A DNA stretch of 34,067 nucleotides from an uncultured Prevotellaceae bacterium (GCA_947167995.1 CAMVKS010000029.1:1-34067); one strand, 5' to 3'. Positions 22,729-31,273 are shown, numbered from the stretch's first letter. The notes: generated from the letters alone by a model not told the origin. Translations and numbers: made by a program.

Positions 22729-24540
22729 ATGTTCAATTACCAGCGTCGCAAGACCGTTACCGTCAATATAGGCAACACTCCATTGGGAAGCGACTATCCT
22801 ATCAGAGTACAGTCGATGACCAATACCTCGACCAACGATATCGAAGCCAGCGTGCAGCAGTGTCTGCGCATTGCCCAGGCTGGAGCCGATTATGTGAGAT
22901 TGACAACCCAAGGCGTAAAAGAAGCACAGAATTTAGGCGTCATTCGGGGGCGGTTGAGGCAGATGGGATGCAATGTGCCTCTGGTGGCCGACATACATTT
23001 CAATCCTAAAGCGGCACAGGCGGCAGCTCAGATGACCGACAAGGTAAGAATCAACCCCGGAAATTTTGTTGACCCTGCCAGGCAGTTTAAGAGCCTGACC
23101 TACACCGACGAGCAGTATCAAGCCGAGCTACGGCGCATTCACGATGCATTGGTGCCTTTCATCGACTTGTGCCGCAAGCATGGCACTGCCGTGAGGCTTG
23201 GAGTGAACCATGGCTCGCTCAGCGACCGCATCATGAGTCGCTATGGCAACACTGCGGCTGGCATGGTAGAGAGCGTGATGGAATATCTGCGAGTCTTTGT
23301 TCAGCAAGAGTTCATGGACGTTGTTGTGTCGATGAAAGCCTCCAATGTCGTTGTCATGGTCGAGGCTGTGAGGCGTGTGGTCGATGCCATGAACCGCGAG
23401 AACATGTATTTCCCATTGCATTTGGGAGTCACCGAAGCTGGCTTCGGCGAGGATGGGCGCATCAAGAGTGCCGTGGGCATTGGTGCTCTTTTGTGTCAAG
23501 GATTGGGCGACACCATCAGAGTGTCGCTCAGTGAAGATCCCGAACTTGAGATTCCCGTTGCCAATACTCTTGTGAGCTACATCTCCAAGCGCAACAATCA
23601 CCCCTTTATCAAAGGTGATTGCTACAAAGGTTATGACCCATTGATGCCTGCGCGACACCAGGGCAACAGCATTGCAGGCTTGGTGGGAGGGAGGACTCCT
23701 GTTGTGATAGCCTCGTGCAAGCCTGGGGACGTGAAAGACAACCGACAGCCCGACTTCTATTTCAGTGCCGATGGCGCAGTGGACGCAATTCACAACTTTA
23801 TAGTGCCAGCATCAACTTTCAACTCAAAGAGCAATACTTCGCCCATTTTCACTCTCGACAATTGGGACGATGATGTGAAAGCTCCTCTCAAGTGGCTCGA
23901 AGTGCAAGCAAGTACTCCTGTCTCGGAGCTGATGTTTCTCAAGAACTGTGACAATGTTGCGCTGATAATCATCCCCGACAATGTGAACGTGAGCGGTTGC
24001 GAGCAAGCTCTGATGCACGCACTCGTCGATGCAGGCATCAATTGTCCTGTAATCCTTCACAACAGCTATGACGACAGCGACAGCGAGGCTCTTCAGGTGA
24101 AGGCGGGTGCCGACCTGGGGGCGGTGCTGCTTAATGGCTTGGGCGACGGAGTGTGGCTCGAAGCTCCATGCTATCCCACAACAGCCCATGTGGTGGAATA
24201 CTCTTTTGCCATTCTGCAGGCGGCACGATTGCGAACTACCAAGACCGAGTTCATTTCTTGCCCCAGTTGTGGACGCACTATGTTTGACTTGCAGACTACC
24301 GTACGCCGTGTGCAAGCTGCCACAGCCCATCTCACGCACCTCAAGATTGGGGTGATGGGATGCGTGGTCAACGGACCTGGGGAGATGGCCGATGCCGACT
24401 ATGGATATGTGGGGGCAGCAGTGGGTCGCATTAGCCTCTACAAGGGCAAGGAATGCATAGAGAAGAACATCCCCGAGGCCGAAGCAATCCCGCATCTGAT
24501 AGCTTTGATAAAAGACAACGGTGACTGGGTTGATCCATAA
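22729..24540 (+). CDS. ispG: 4-hydroxy-3-methylbut-2-enyl diphosphate synthase IspG (long form)
   Basis: A 603-residue [4Fe-4S] enzyme of the MEP pathway that converts methylerythritol cyclodiphosphate to HMBPP, the penultimate step to isoprenoid precursors. The N-terminal TIM barrel starts RRKTVTVNIGNTPLGSDYPIRVQSMTNTSTNDIEASVQQCLRIAQAGADYVRLT. The C-terminal reductase-like domain holds the cluster ligands in CPSCGRT (Cys511, Cys514) and GCVVNGPGEM (Cys545, Glu552). About 200 extra residues between barrel and cluster domain (from ~290) are the insertion domain typical of Bacteroidota, Chlamydiae and plant enzymes; E. coli IspG has ~370 residues. It likely supplies precursors for menaquinone (menA is in the same window) and undecaprenol. 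Confidence 0.97.
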   Translation: MFNYQRRKTVTVNIGNTPLGSDYPIRVQSMTNTSTNDIEASVQQCLRIAQAGADYVRLTTQGVKEAQNLGVIRGRLRQMGCNVPLVADIHFNPKAAQAAAQMTDKVRINPGNFVDPARQFKSLTYTDEQYQAELRRIHDALVPFIDLCRKHGTAVRLGVNHGSLSDRIMSRYGNTAAGMVESVMEYLRVFVQQEFMDVVVSMKASNVVVMVEAVRRVVDAMNRENMYFPLHLGVTEAGFGEDGRIKSAVGIGALLCQGLGDTIRVSLSEDPELEIPVANTLVSYISKRNNHPFIKGDCYKGYDPLMPARHQGNSIAGLVGGRTPVVIASCKPGDVKDNRQPDFYFSADGAVDAIHNFIVPASTFNSKSNTSPIFTLDNWDDDVKAPLKWLEVQASTPVSELMFLKNCDNVALIIIPDNVNVSGCEQALMHALVDAGINCPVILHNSYDDSDSEALQVKAGADLGAVLLNGLGDGVWLEAPCYPTTAHVVEYSFAILQAARLRTTKTEFISCPSCGRTMFDLQTTVRRVQAATAHLTHLKIGVMGCVVNGPGEMADADYGYVGAAVGRISLYKGKECIEKNIPEAEAIPHLIALIKDNGDWVDP

Positions 24541-24597
24541 TCCTGCCCTGAGAGGCACCAAGCGACTTTCTCAATCACAAAATTAAACTGTTCTCTA

Positions 24598-25386
24598 ATG
24601 AAACTTGATGAATTGTCTTTTAGCACTGCCTGCAAGGGAATTAGGGTGGTGCAGACGTTGCGGGGAGAAGTGGATGCACGCAATGCCTACTCGCAGTGGA
24701 ACTTGTGTGACTACACCGGTGATGATGCGTTGAGGGTACTCGATGCGCGACTGCAATTCTGCAGGCAGTTGGGTGTCGACCTTGACCACTTGGTGATGCC
24801 AAGACAAACACATAGCACCAATGTCTTGTTCATTGATGGCGATTTCAGTGAAGCTTCGATTGAGACTCAGGACACAATGCTTGAAGGCGTGGATGCCTTG
24901 GTGACCAAGTTGCCAGGGGTGTGCATCGGTGTCAACACTGCCGATTGTGTCCCCATCGCTCTTGCGGCCCCAGATTGTGGAATCATAGCCATCGCACATG
25001 CGGGATGGAGAGGCACTGTTGCCGGAATAGCGCAGAAAACCGTTGAGGCGATGTGCTTGCTTGGGGCAACAGCAAGCAATATCGTTGCCACAATGGGCGC
25101 AAGCATCTGCCAGGAATGCTTCGAGGTGGGTGATGAAGTGGCGAGGGAATTTGAAAAGGCGGGATTCGACATGTCGCTAATCATGAAGCGAAACGCCACC
25201 ACAGGTATGGCTCACATCAATCTGCAAGAAGCTAATCGACAGGTTCTTATAAAGGCTGGATTGAACTCGTCCAGCATCACCCTTCCCAGGCATTGCAGCC
25301 GCTGCGAGCACAACCGCTACTTCTCGGCTCGCCGTCTCGGCATACACAGCGGACGCACATTCACGGGAATCTCAATCAAGTGTTAG
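24598..25386 (+). CDS. pgeF: PgeF-type purine nucleoside phosphorylase (laccase domain, YfiH family)
   Basis: A 262-residue protein of the YfiH/PF02578 family. The zinc-binding triad is visible: QTHSTN (His72), TADCVPIAL (Cys117) and AHAGWRGTVAGI (His134). SRCEHNRYFSARR near the C-terminus is also family-typical. Members act as purine nucleoside phosphorylases/adenosine deaminases and, in E. coli, edit wrongly incorporated residues in peptidoglycan precursors (PgeF). It lies 57 bp after ispG on the same strand and probably closes the rpoN operon. No strong terminator follows; an imperfect T/A-rich hairpin lies at 25445-25472. Confidence 0.93.
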   Translation: MKLDELSFSTACKGIRVVQTLRGEVDARNAYSQWNLCDYTGDDALRVLDARLQFCRQLGVDLDHLVMPRQTHSTNVLFIDGDFSEASIETQDTMLEGVDALVTKLPGVCIGVNTADCVPIALAAPDCGIIAIAHAGWRGTVAGIAQKTVEAMCLLGATASNIVATMGASICQECFEVGDEVAREFEKAGFDMSLIMKRNATTGMAHINLQEANRQVLIKAGLNSSSITLPRHCSRCEHNRYFSARRLGIHSGRTFTGISIKC

Positions 25387-25498
25387 GTTCTGCGCTATTC
25401 ATTCTATGCTTTGTCGTTTCTGCCGAAAAGCAATAGGTGATTTGTTGAGTTTTTTGTAAAAAACACTTCAAAAAGAAAGCTGCTATCAATTATTTTTG

Positions 25499-25506
25499 TA
25501 CTTTTG
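25499..25506 (+). promoter_or_regulatory. -7 box of the choice-of-anchor J gene
   Basis: TACTTTTG followed by CACC is a full -7 match. No TTTG is found at the expected -33 spacing. The leader would be about 85-90 nt and contains the paired element at 25534-25575. Confidence 0.5.
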
Positions 25507-25533
25507 CACCATTGAAAAGTACTACCCGAAAAA

Positions 25534-25575
25534 CGAGCCTTTCGAGTTGTATTAAGAATATAGTAAGGCTCGAAA
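25534..25575 (+). promoter_or_regulatory. Leader hairpin with two alternative pairings
   Basis: CGAGCCTT (25534-25541) pairs perfectly with AAGGCTCG (25565-25572). Shifted by a few bases, TTTCGAG (25540-25546) pairs perfectly with CTCGAAA (25569-25575). The two pairings share bases and cannot form together. The element lies between the predicted transcription start and the ATG at 25599. Confidence 0.5.
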
Positions 25576-25598
25576 CCAAACTTAACAAACAACAAAAC

Positions 25599-27185
25599 AT
25601 GAAGAAACTTTTACTTATTGCAGCTATGGCTGTGATGGCTATTGGTGCTTGGGCTCAAGACGCAAGCGACTATGGCATCGTTATGGAACAACCTGCCGGT
25701 GAGTTGAGAACCTATGACCGCGCTGGTTATGCCTACTACTACAGTGGCGAGTACATTCGCCGTGGTGCCCAGACCGGAACAATCGACATCGTGTTTGGCG
25801 AGAACAACAAGGTCTATTTCAAGCAGCCACTCTCGAAGCTCGAGATCAACTCTTGGATTGAAGGCACACTGAGCGATGACGGCACTACCATCACTGTTCC
25901 CATGGGCCAGAACGTGGCTTATGACGCCGAGGTGAACGATGTTATCACTCTGGCTATGCTCGATTATGATGATGAGTACGAGGAATTTGCAGTTCGCAAC
26001 AGCGCAAATAGTGTGCAATTCAGCGTTACTGAAGACAAGATTAGCCTGATTGGCACTTCGACCTATGTTGTATTTGGAGCGGTTTATGCAAACAGTCAAG
26101 AATGGGCTGGCTATGCCGACTACAATAGCGTCTACACCCCCACCACTCAAGCCGAGGACGTTCTCGTTGAGCTTCCTGCAGGCGTTGAGACCCAGGTTTA
26201 CACTTTCGAGGCCAACGGCTACGACGGTACCCCATTCAAGTACAACGTTAACGTGGGTGTTGACAACAACGACGTTTATATCCAGGGCATCTTCAGCGAC
26301 GTTCCTCAATCATGGATTAAGGGTACTCGCAACGGCAACACCATTACCTTCGCTAAAGACCAGTACATTGGTCAAGTGGCTGGCAAGCCCAACTACATGG
26401 CTGGTGGACAGACCAACGCTTCGGGACAGAAGGACATTTGTGACTTCGTTCTTGCCTATGACGAAGCTACCGACACCTACACCAACGTCACCGATTACCT
26501 GCTCCAGAACACCACCAAGGGCGTTGTTTACTATGTTCAGGCATTCAACAACATCGTCATCACCCGCGACGTGAACGATGGTGCCTACACTATTCCTTAC
26601 AACGAGGGCTTTGCCACTCAGGCAGCTTTCAGTGAGTTCACTGTTATCAATGCCAACAACGACAGTCGCACTTGGACCTATGGTGGCACAATTAGCCAAA
26701 ACGTAACTTACCAGTGGAACAGCAACAACGCTGCCGACGACTGGTTGATTACTCCAGCTCTTATCATGGAGCCCGAGGTTGAGTATGAATTTGGCATCGA
26801 CGCTAAAGCATCTGGATATCCCGAGCGTTTTGAGGTGATGGTTGGAAATGAACCCACTGTTGAGGCAATGACTACTACTGTCATTCCTGCTGTTGTGGTT
26901 GAGGGTTACGATGTAGCTCACCACACAGGTCGCTTCACAGTTCCTGCAAGCAAATTGGACGGCAAGTACTACATTGGCATCCATGCCATTAGCGATGCCG
27001 ACCAGTTCACTCTTAGCATCGACAACCTGAGCGTTGTTATTGCCGAGCCATCGGCAATCAGTGAGGTTAACGTTGAGAAGGTTCAAGATAACAACTACTA
27101 CGACCTCATGGGACGCAAGTTTGACAGCAACAACCTGCCCGCTGGCATCTATATCCACAATGGAAAGAAGATTATCGTGAAGTAA
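25599..27185 (+). CDS. Secreted choice-of-anchor J protein with C-terminal sorting tail
   Basis: A 528-residue exported protein. The start at 25599 gives a textbook signal peptide (KKLLLIAAMAVMAIGAWAQ); the 29 codons upstream in the same frame are polar and cross the leader hairpin, so that start is rejected. Residues ~20-340 are repeated beta-rich modules of unknown fold. Residues ~345-490 form a choice-of-anchor J (MAM/cleaved-adhesin-like) domain: YNEGFATQAAFSEFTVINANN, TYQWNSNNAADDWLITPALIM, KYYIGIHA and FTLSIDNLSVV. The end, YYDLMGRKFDSNNLPAGIYIHNGKKIIVK, is the type A-like sorting tail seen on type IX-secreted or surface proteins of Bacteroidota. Such proteins are often adhesins or glycan binders; no catalytic site is seen. 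Single-gene unit with a strong terminator. Confidence 0.85.
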   Translation: MKKLLLIAAMAVMAIGAWAQDASDYGIVMEQPAGELRTYDRAGYAYYYSGEYIRRGAQTGTIDIVFGENNKVYFKQPLSKLEINSWIEGTLSDDGTTITVPMGQNVAYDAEVNDVITLAMLDYDDEYEEFAVRNSANSVQFSVTEDKISLIGTSTYVVFGAVYANSQEWAGYADYNSVYTPTTQAEDVLVELPAGVETQVYTFEANGYDGTPFKYNVNVGVDNNDVYIQGIFSDVPQSWIKGTRNGNTITFAKDQYIGQVAGKPNYMAGGQTNASGQKDICDFVLAYDEATDTYTNVTDYLLQNTTKGVVYYVQAFNNIVITRDVNDGAYTIPYNEGFATQAAFSEFTVINANNDSRTWTYGGTISQNVTYQWNSNNAADDWLITPALIMEPEVEYEFGIDAKASGYPERFEVMVGNEPTVEAMTTTVIPAVVVEGYDVAHHTGRFTVPASKLDGKYYIGIHAISDADQFTLSIDNLSVVIAEPSAISEVNVEKVQDNNYYDLMGRKFDSNNLPAGIYIHNGKKIIVK

Positions 27186-27212
27186 TAAAACGATAACTTA
27201 TTATATTATAAC

Positions 27213-27253
27213 AATGAGGGCGCGACCTGCAATGAGTCGCGCCCTCATTTAAT
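27213..27253 (+). terminator. Terminator between convergent genes
   Basis: AATGAGGGCGCGAC (27213-27226), a 9-nt loop and GTCGCGCCCTCATT (27236-27249) form a perfect 14-bp GC-rich stem. The plus-strand side continues TTAATTT, so it best serves the upstream plus-strand gene. The stem may also stop transcription from the minus strand, where the tail is less T-rich. Confidence 0.85.
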
Positions 27254-27267
27254 TTCATATTAATTAC

Positions 27268-28491
27268 CTAATTACTTAGCTCCAGGCACTCGTCGAGATC
27301 GTGGGTGATTTGCTCGCGGTCCAGATTCTGTCCTATGAACACGAGCTTGATCATGCGGTCGCCGTAGTGCTCGTCCCAGTCTTGCAGTATGGCAGGGTTC
27401 TGCTCTACCATGCGTCGCAAATCTTCTTCGGGGGCTGTGGCGAACCATAGTCCGCTCTGTACAAGCTTTTTCTGAACTCCTGCCTGCTCGAAGAGGAAAG
27501 ACATGTCGGGATTGTGTGCAAAGTAGACAAGTCCCTTGGCGCGTATCACATTCTTGGGCCACTTGGAGCCGACAAAACGGTCAAACTTGTTTAGGTCGAA
27601 GGCCGGTCGTCGGTAGTAAACAAAGGTTTGTATGCCATACTCTTCGGCTTCTCCCTCATCGTGATGATGATGGTGGTGGTGATGATGTTCATCCTCTTCA
27701 TGTTCTTCATGTTCGTGATGCCCATCGTGATGGTGGTGAGCTTCCTCTTCTTCCTCCTGGGTTGCAGGGCGCTCTATCTCACGAATCCATCCAGCCGAAC
27801 TCGCCACTTTCTCGTAGTCGAAAAGGCCTGTGTTGATGATGCTGTTGAGGGTGACCATCGCATAGTCGGTCTCAATGATAGGGGCCGAGGGTTGCAAGGC
27901 GTGGATAATGTGGCGGATGCGCTCAAGCTCGTCGGGTTCAACTTCCGAGGCCTTGTTGAGAATGACGAGGTTACAGAACTCTATCTGCTGGATGAGAAGG
28001 TTCTCGATATCTTCCTCGCCAATGTTGGTGCGGTTGAGGTCCTCGCCGCAGCTGAACTCGCTTTGCATTCTCAGAGCATCGACCACGGTGACGATGCAGT
28101 CAAGGTAGGGATAACCATGCTGAACATACTGTTCGCCCATAGTGGGTATTGAGCAGATGGTCTGTGCGATGGGTTCGGGCTCGCATATTCCACTTGCCTC
28201 GATGACGATGTAGTCGAAGCGGTCAAGCTGCATGATGTCGTTTAGCTGCTCAATGAGGTCCATCTTGAGCGTGCAGCAGATGCATCCGTTGTTCAAAGCC
28301 ACGAGGCTCTCGTCCTTCTTGCCCACGATGCCTCCCTTCTGGATGAGGCTCGCGTCGATGTTCACCTCGCCCAAATCGTTGACGATGACAGCAAACTTTA
28401 TGTTCTGCTCATTGGTGAGGATGTGGTTTACAAGTGTTGTCTTTCCGCTGCCCAGGTATCCCGTGAGCAGCAATACAGGTGTTTGTCGCAT
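27268..28491 (-). CDS. CobW/COG0523 family metal-chaperone GTPase, His-rich
   Basis: A 407-residue G3E GTPase. Walker A is GYLGSGKTT (10-18). The family metal site CxCC is present in NGCICCTL (about 68-75). The switch/Walker B region is YIVIEASGICEP. The G4 motif, usually NKxD, reads NKAS (ILNKASEVEPDEL), a loss of the base-selecting Asp that could relax nucleotide choice. Between the GTPase and the C-terminal CobW_C domain sits a loop of about 28 residues (~250-277) with some twenty His plus many Glu/Asp, a likely zinc, nickel or cobalt store. Members insert or sequester metals, often under zinc limitation, but no Zur-type site was recognised. A composite repeat separates it from the upstream gene; no promoter was found between, so co-transcription through the repeat is possible. 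Confidence 0.92.
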   Translation of the reverse strand: MRQTPVLLLTGYLGSGKTTLVNHILTNEQNIKFAVIVNDLGEVNIDASLIQKGGIVGKKDESLVALNNGCICCTLKMDLIEQLNDIMQLDRFDYIVIEASGICEPEPIAQTICSIPTMGEQYVQHGYPYLDCIVTVVDALRMQSEFSCGEDLNRTNIGEEDIENLLIQQIEFCNLVILNKASEVEPDELERIRHIIHALQPSAPIIETDYAMVTLNSIINTGLFDYEKVASSAGWIREIERPATQEEEEEAHHHHDGHHEHEEHEEDEHHHHHHHHHDEGEAEEYGIQTFVYYRRPAFDLNKFDRFVGSKWPKNVIRAKGLVYFAHNPDMSFLFEQAGVQKKLVQSGLWFATAPEEDLRRMVEQNPAILQDWDEHYGDRMIKLVFIGQNLDREQITHDLDECLELSN

Positions 28492-28522
28492 TTTATTTAT
28501 AGTTTATCGTTCATTGTATAAA

Positions 28523-28681
28523 GGGGAGAGGGGAGAGTGAGAGGGGAGAGCGAGAGGGGAGAGCGAGAGGAGAGAGGGAGAGGGGAGAGGGAAGTGAATT
28601 TTGCATTCTGCATTCCGCATTCCGCATTCCGCATTCTGCATTCTGCATTCTGAATTCTGAATTCTGCATTCTGCATTAAAT
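28523..28681 (+). repeat. Composite tandem repeat, locus 3
   Basis: About five 13-bp units of GAGAGTGAGAGGG type (28533-28592, with a partial unit from 28523) are followed by ATTTTGC, ten heptamers ATTCYGC/ATTCTGA (28605-28674) and ATTAAAT (28675-28681). A last lone ATTCTGC is at 28686-28692. Order and strand are the same as at 9949 and 12988, although both flanking genes here are on the minus strand. Confidence 0.95.
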
Positions 28682-28697
28682 AAACATTCTGCATTAA

Positions 28698-29894
28698 TCA
28701 AAGTATCTCGTCAAGGACGGCCTTGTGGCGGCCCGGCATGATGATGTGGTGGTTGCCAATCGGGTTGGTGAGGAAATAGTGGGCAGCCTCCTTGTCGTCG
28801 AGCTGGATAATCAGCTGTGTGCGGCACAGGTCGGGATTACCTTGGCACTCAACGAGCATGCCTTCCTGAGCAAAATGGCGTCCTAAACCGCCACTCGCTT
28901 TGAAGATGGTCACTGGTCCAGGTTTCATGAAACCGCGGATGCCAACGCCTATGCCCGACTCGAAGTGGGTGTCGAGCTCGTAGTCGTCGACCATGTTCAG
29001 GGGTATGGTGCAGTGGGCAAACAGCACCTCGCCGGTCTCGGGGTTGATGCGTGCGGGATTGGCCTGGAAGCCACTCTTGCCCGTCACGGCTTGAGCTATC
29101 ATCATCGAGAGCATGGCGGGGATGTCGCCCTCGCAGCCTGCCACGATGCCTTGAGCATTGAACTTGGCAAGAGCTACACAGCCGGTGTTGTGAACTGCTG
29201 TCAACAGGTCGAAGCAGCGCAGGGTGAAACCTTGCAGGTCATAGCCCTCGACAATGAGACGCAGTGCTTCATAGATGCGCTCGGCTCCTGTCAGCGACTT
29301 CCCTATTGTGTCGTTGGGGGCTTTTGGCGCGAGGTCGCTCTCGATATCGGCAGGCACTCGGTCGATGAGCATGAGCAGCTCGTCCATGTCGATATGTTCA
29401 ATCTTGATGCCCAAGCGGTCCTCTATGGTGCGGTATTTCGCGGCACTTGAGATGAGCCAGTCAGAGGGCTCGCCTATCACGCCCAAGTGGCATCCGTTCA
29501 GTGCCCGCATGGCCTTGCCCACCTGTTGCAGAGTGTTGATGCGTCCCTTGATGTACTCATTAGAGCCGTGAAGAATCTCGCCCTTGAGCCCCTGCTGGCG
29601 CAGATAGGACAGTATCTCCATCGATGCAGCGAGTGAATTGCTCTTGCCCGAAGTGAGCAGATAGAAGGGCTGCTTTGACTGTCGCAGCATGCGTGGCAGC
29701 TCGTTCTTGAAGATTCGCTCGGTGCCTCCGGTGCGCACGTAGATCAGTTCCAGGTCATGACCTCCATAGTCCTTGAAGTCGCACGTTTTGAGTTCATACT
29801 CGATGCCCAGGCCGCCCAAGAATTCCTGAGTGGCAGCATCCACGGCCGATGCGTCGTGCAACTGCGATGTGAGTGTATAGATTGCTGTTGTCAT
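28698..29894 (-). CDS. L-fucose/L-arabinose isomerase-like protein
   Basis: A 398-residue protein resembling the shortened fucose-isomerase family (FucI/AraA fold), without signal peptide. The N-terminal Rossmann-like part contains IYVRTGGTERIF, and the sugar/metal part contains FTLRCFDLL and GIVAGCEGDIPAMLSMMIAQAVTGK. In FucI a Glu and an Asp from this kind of segment and a later His bind manganese; here candidates are Glu and Asp of CEGD and the His pair in NPIGNHHIIMPGRH near the C-terminus. It is shorter than true FucI (~590 residues), so substrate and even isomerase activity are unproven. No sugar kinase or aldolase lies nearby. It has its own promoter (29920-29950). Confidence 0.8.
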   Translation of the reverse strand: MTTAIYTLTSQLHDASAVDAATQEFLGGLGIEYELKTCDFKDYGGHDLELIYVRTGGTERIFKNELPRMLRQSKQPFYLLTSGKSNSLAASMEILSYLRQQGLKGEILHGSNEYIKGRINTLQQVGKAMRALNGCHLGVIGEPSDWLISSAAKYRTIEDRLGIKIEHIDMDELLMLIDRVPADIESDLAPKAPNDTIGKSLTGAERIYEALRLIVEGYDLQGFTLRCFDLLTAVHNTGCVALAKFNAQGIVAGCEGDIPAMLSMMIAQAVTGKSGFQANPARINPETGEVLFAHCTIPLNMVDDYELDTHFESGIGVGIRGFMKPGPVTIFKASGGLGRHFAQEGMLVECQGNPDLCRTQLIIQLDDKEAAHYFLTNPIGNHHIIMPGRHKAVLDEIL

Positions 29895-29919
29895 AATGGT
29901 ATAGTTTTATTTAACACCC

Positions 29920-29950
29920 CAAAATTAATTAATGCCAAGAACAATTCAAA
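29920..29950 (-). promoter_or_regulatory. Promoter of the fucose-isomerase-like gene
   Basis: Minus strand: TTTG (29950-29947), a 19-bp spacer and TAATTTTG (29927-29920), an exact consensus, about 26 bp before the ATG at 29894. Confidence 0.75.
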
Positions 29951-30012
29951 ATTAATTAGGACTTTTTTGCTAACCGATAGCTTAAAAAAAGGAAAAAACT
30001 ATATACTTGGAT

Positions 30013-30043
30013 TTTGTTATTAGCGGGGCTTGCACTATCTTTG
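30013..30043 (+). promoter_or_regulatory. Promoter of the MIP18-lpxH pair
   Basis: TTTG (30013-30016), a 19-bp spacer and TATCTTTG (30036-30043), an exact consensus, 24 bp before the ATG at 30067. Confidence 0.8.
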
Positions 30044-30066
30044 CACCGTAATAAGTAAAACATTAT

Positions 30067-30396
30067 ATGGAACAAGAACAGAAACTAAAGCTTGAAGAGC
30101 AAATCATCATGATGCTCAAGACGGTGTTTGACCCTGAAATTCCTGTCGACGTCTACAGCTTGGGCCTTGTCTACAAGATTGACCTTCAAGACGATGGTAA
30201 CGTAAATATAGAGATGACTCTCACAGCCCCAAACTGCCCCATGGCCGACTTCATCTTTGAGGACGTGCGCCAAAAGGTGGAAAGCATCGACGGCATCAAC
30301 TCATGCAACGTGAAACTCGTCTACGAGCCAGAGTGGGATGTGAGAATGATGAGCGATGAAGCTAAACTTGAGCTCGGATTTGACATGGATGAGTAA
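30067..30396 (+). CDS. MIP18/DUF59 family Fe-S assembly protein (SufT-like)
   Basis: A 109-residue soluble protein of the DUF59/MIP18 family that helps mature [4Fe-4S] proteins. The family signature is complete: DPEIPVDVYSLGLVYKI (22-38) and LTAPNCPMADFI with the conserved Cys57. The closing segment VKLVYEPEWDVRMMSDEAKLELGF matches bacterial SufT-like proteins. Length is normal. It is followed 22 bp later by lpxH and shares its promoter. No suf operon is visible, so the partner proteins are elsewhere. IspG in this window is the kind of [4Fe-4S] client it could serve (inference). Confidence 0.93.
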   Translation: MEQEQKLKLEEQIIMMLKTVFDPEIPVDVYSLGLVYKIDLQDDGNVNIEMTLTAPNCPMADFIFEDVRQKVESIDGINSCNVKLVYEPEWDVRMMSDEAKLELGFDMDE

Positions 30397-30418
30397 CCAC
30401 CACTGCACCCACCATTAT

Positions 30419-31177
30419 ATGAAAAAGGCCTACTTTCTTTCAGACGCACACTTGGGTGCCCATTACATCGACAATGCTCGAGAACACGAGAAGCGTGTTG
30501 TCGACTTCCTTGATAGCATAAAAAACGATGCCGCCGAGCTTTTCCTGTTGGGCGACATACTGGATTACTGGTATGAATACAAGAATGTAGTGCCTCGTGG
30601 ACATGTGAGGTTCTTGGGAAAGCTGGCCCAGCTGGCCGATGCTGGAGTGAAAATCTATTGGTTCACCGGCAACCACGATGTTTGGCTCTTTGATTATCTG
30701 TCACAAGAGATTGGGCTCAAGGTGTTGCGTGGTAATACCGTGATGGAAGTCATGGGCACGAAGTTCCTTCTGTCTCACGGTGATGATGTTGGGTACCAGA
30801 AACCCATGTACCGGTTCACGCGGTGGTGCTTCTATAATCCAGTGTGCCAGTGGCTCTATGCCGGTGTTCATCCGCGATGGACCTTTCCCATTGCCACCTC
30901 TTGGTCGCAGCACAACCGTGTGACACGCAGCAAGGAAGAGGAAGACAAGATCAAGGAGGTGTGCTGTGGTCGACTCGAGAAGTTCTGCCGCGAGCACAGC
31001 TCCAAGCACCCCGAAGTCAAGCATTATGTGTTTGGACATGTCCATCTCGCAAGGCAGGTGGCTCTGGAGGGAGACAGGACCATGACAGTGCTTGGTGACT
31101 GGATCGAGCAGTTCACCTATGCAGTTTTCAATGGCGAGCACATGCAGCTGCTCTCGCAGGATGGGGGAAATGTGTGA
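30419..31177 (+). CDS. lpxH: UDP-2,3-diacylglucosamine diphosphatase LpxH
   Basis: A 252-residue calcineurin-type metallophosphoesterase of lipid A synthesis that hydrolyses UDP-2,3-diacylglucosamine to lipid X and UMP at the inner face of the inner membrane. Metal ligands are in LSDAHLG (Asp9, His11), LGDILDYW, TGNHDVW, LSHGDD and FGHVHLA. The start at 30419 (KKAYFLSDAH) is chosen because the metal motif begins right there; a frame opening at 30356 overlaps the previous gene and adds 21 unrelated residues. The middle CFYNPVCQWLYAGVHPRW is the hydrophobic cap that holds the acyl chains. After the stop there is no gene for 1.1 kb. Confidence 0.93.
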   Translation: MKKAYFLSDAHLGAHYIDNAREHEKRVVDFLDSIKNDAAELFLLGDILDYWYEYKNVVPRGHVRFLGKLAQLADAGVKIYWFTGNHDVWLFDYLSQEIGLKVLRGNTVMEVMGTKFLLSHGDDVGYQKPMYRFTRWCFYNPVCQWLYAGVHPRWTFPIATSWSQHNRVTRSKEEEDKIKEVCCGRLEKFCREHSSKHPEVKHYVFGHVHLARQVALEGDRTMTVLGDWIEQFTYAVFNGEHMQLLSQDGGNV

Positions 31178-31261
31178 AAGCATAACCCTGTCTATGAGGG
31201 CGTTATAAATATGTTCACAACTTTTGTGCCAAAAAATTATGTGTTATTCAAAAATTATACA

Positions 31262-31269
31262 TAACTTTG
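31262..31269 (+). promoter_or_regulatory. -7 box of a possible RNA gene
   Basis: TAACTTTG followed by CAACGCAAAA is a full -7 match and closely resembles the promoter end at acpP (ACTTTGCACCGCAAAA). A TTTG at the right distance is missing (the nearest, 31223-31226, is 35 bp away), so strength is uncertain. Confidence 0.5.
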
Positions 31270-31273
31270 CAAC

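Noticed and set aside
25512-25598. N-terminal extension of the choice-of-anchor J protein
   Set aside because: It would bury the signal peptide behind 29 polar residues and cover the leader hairpin.
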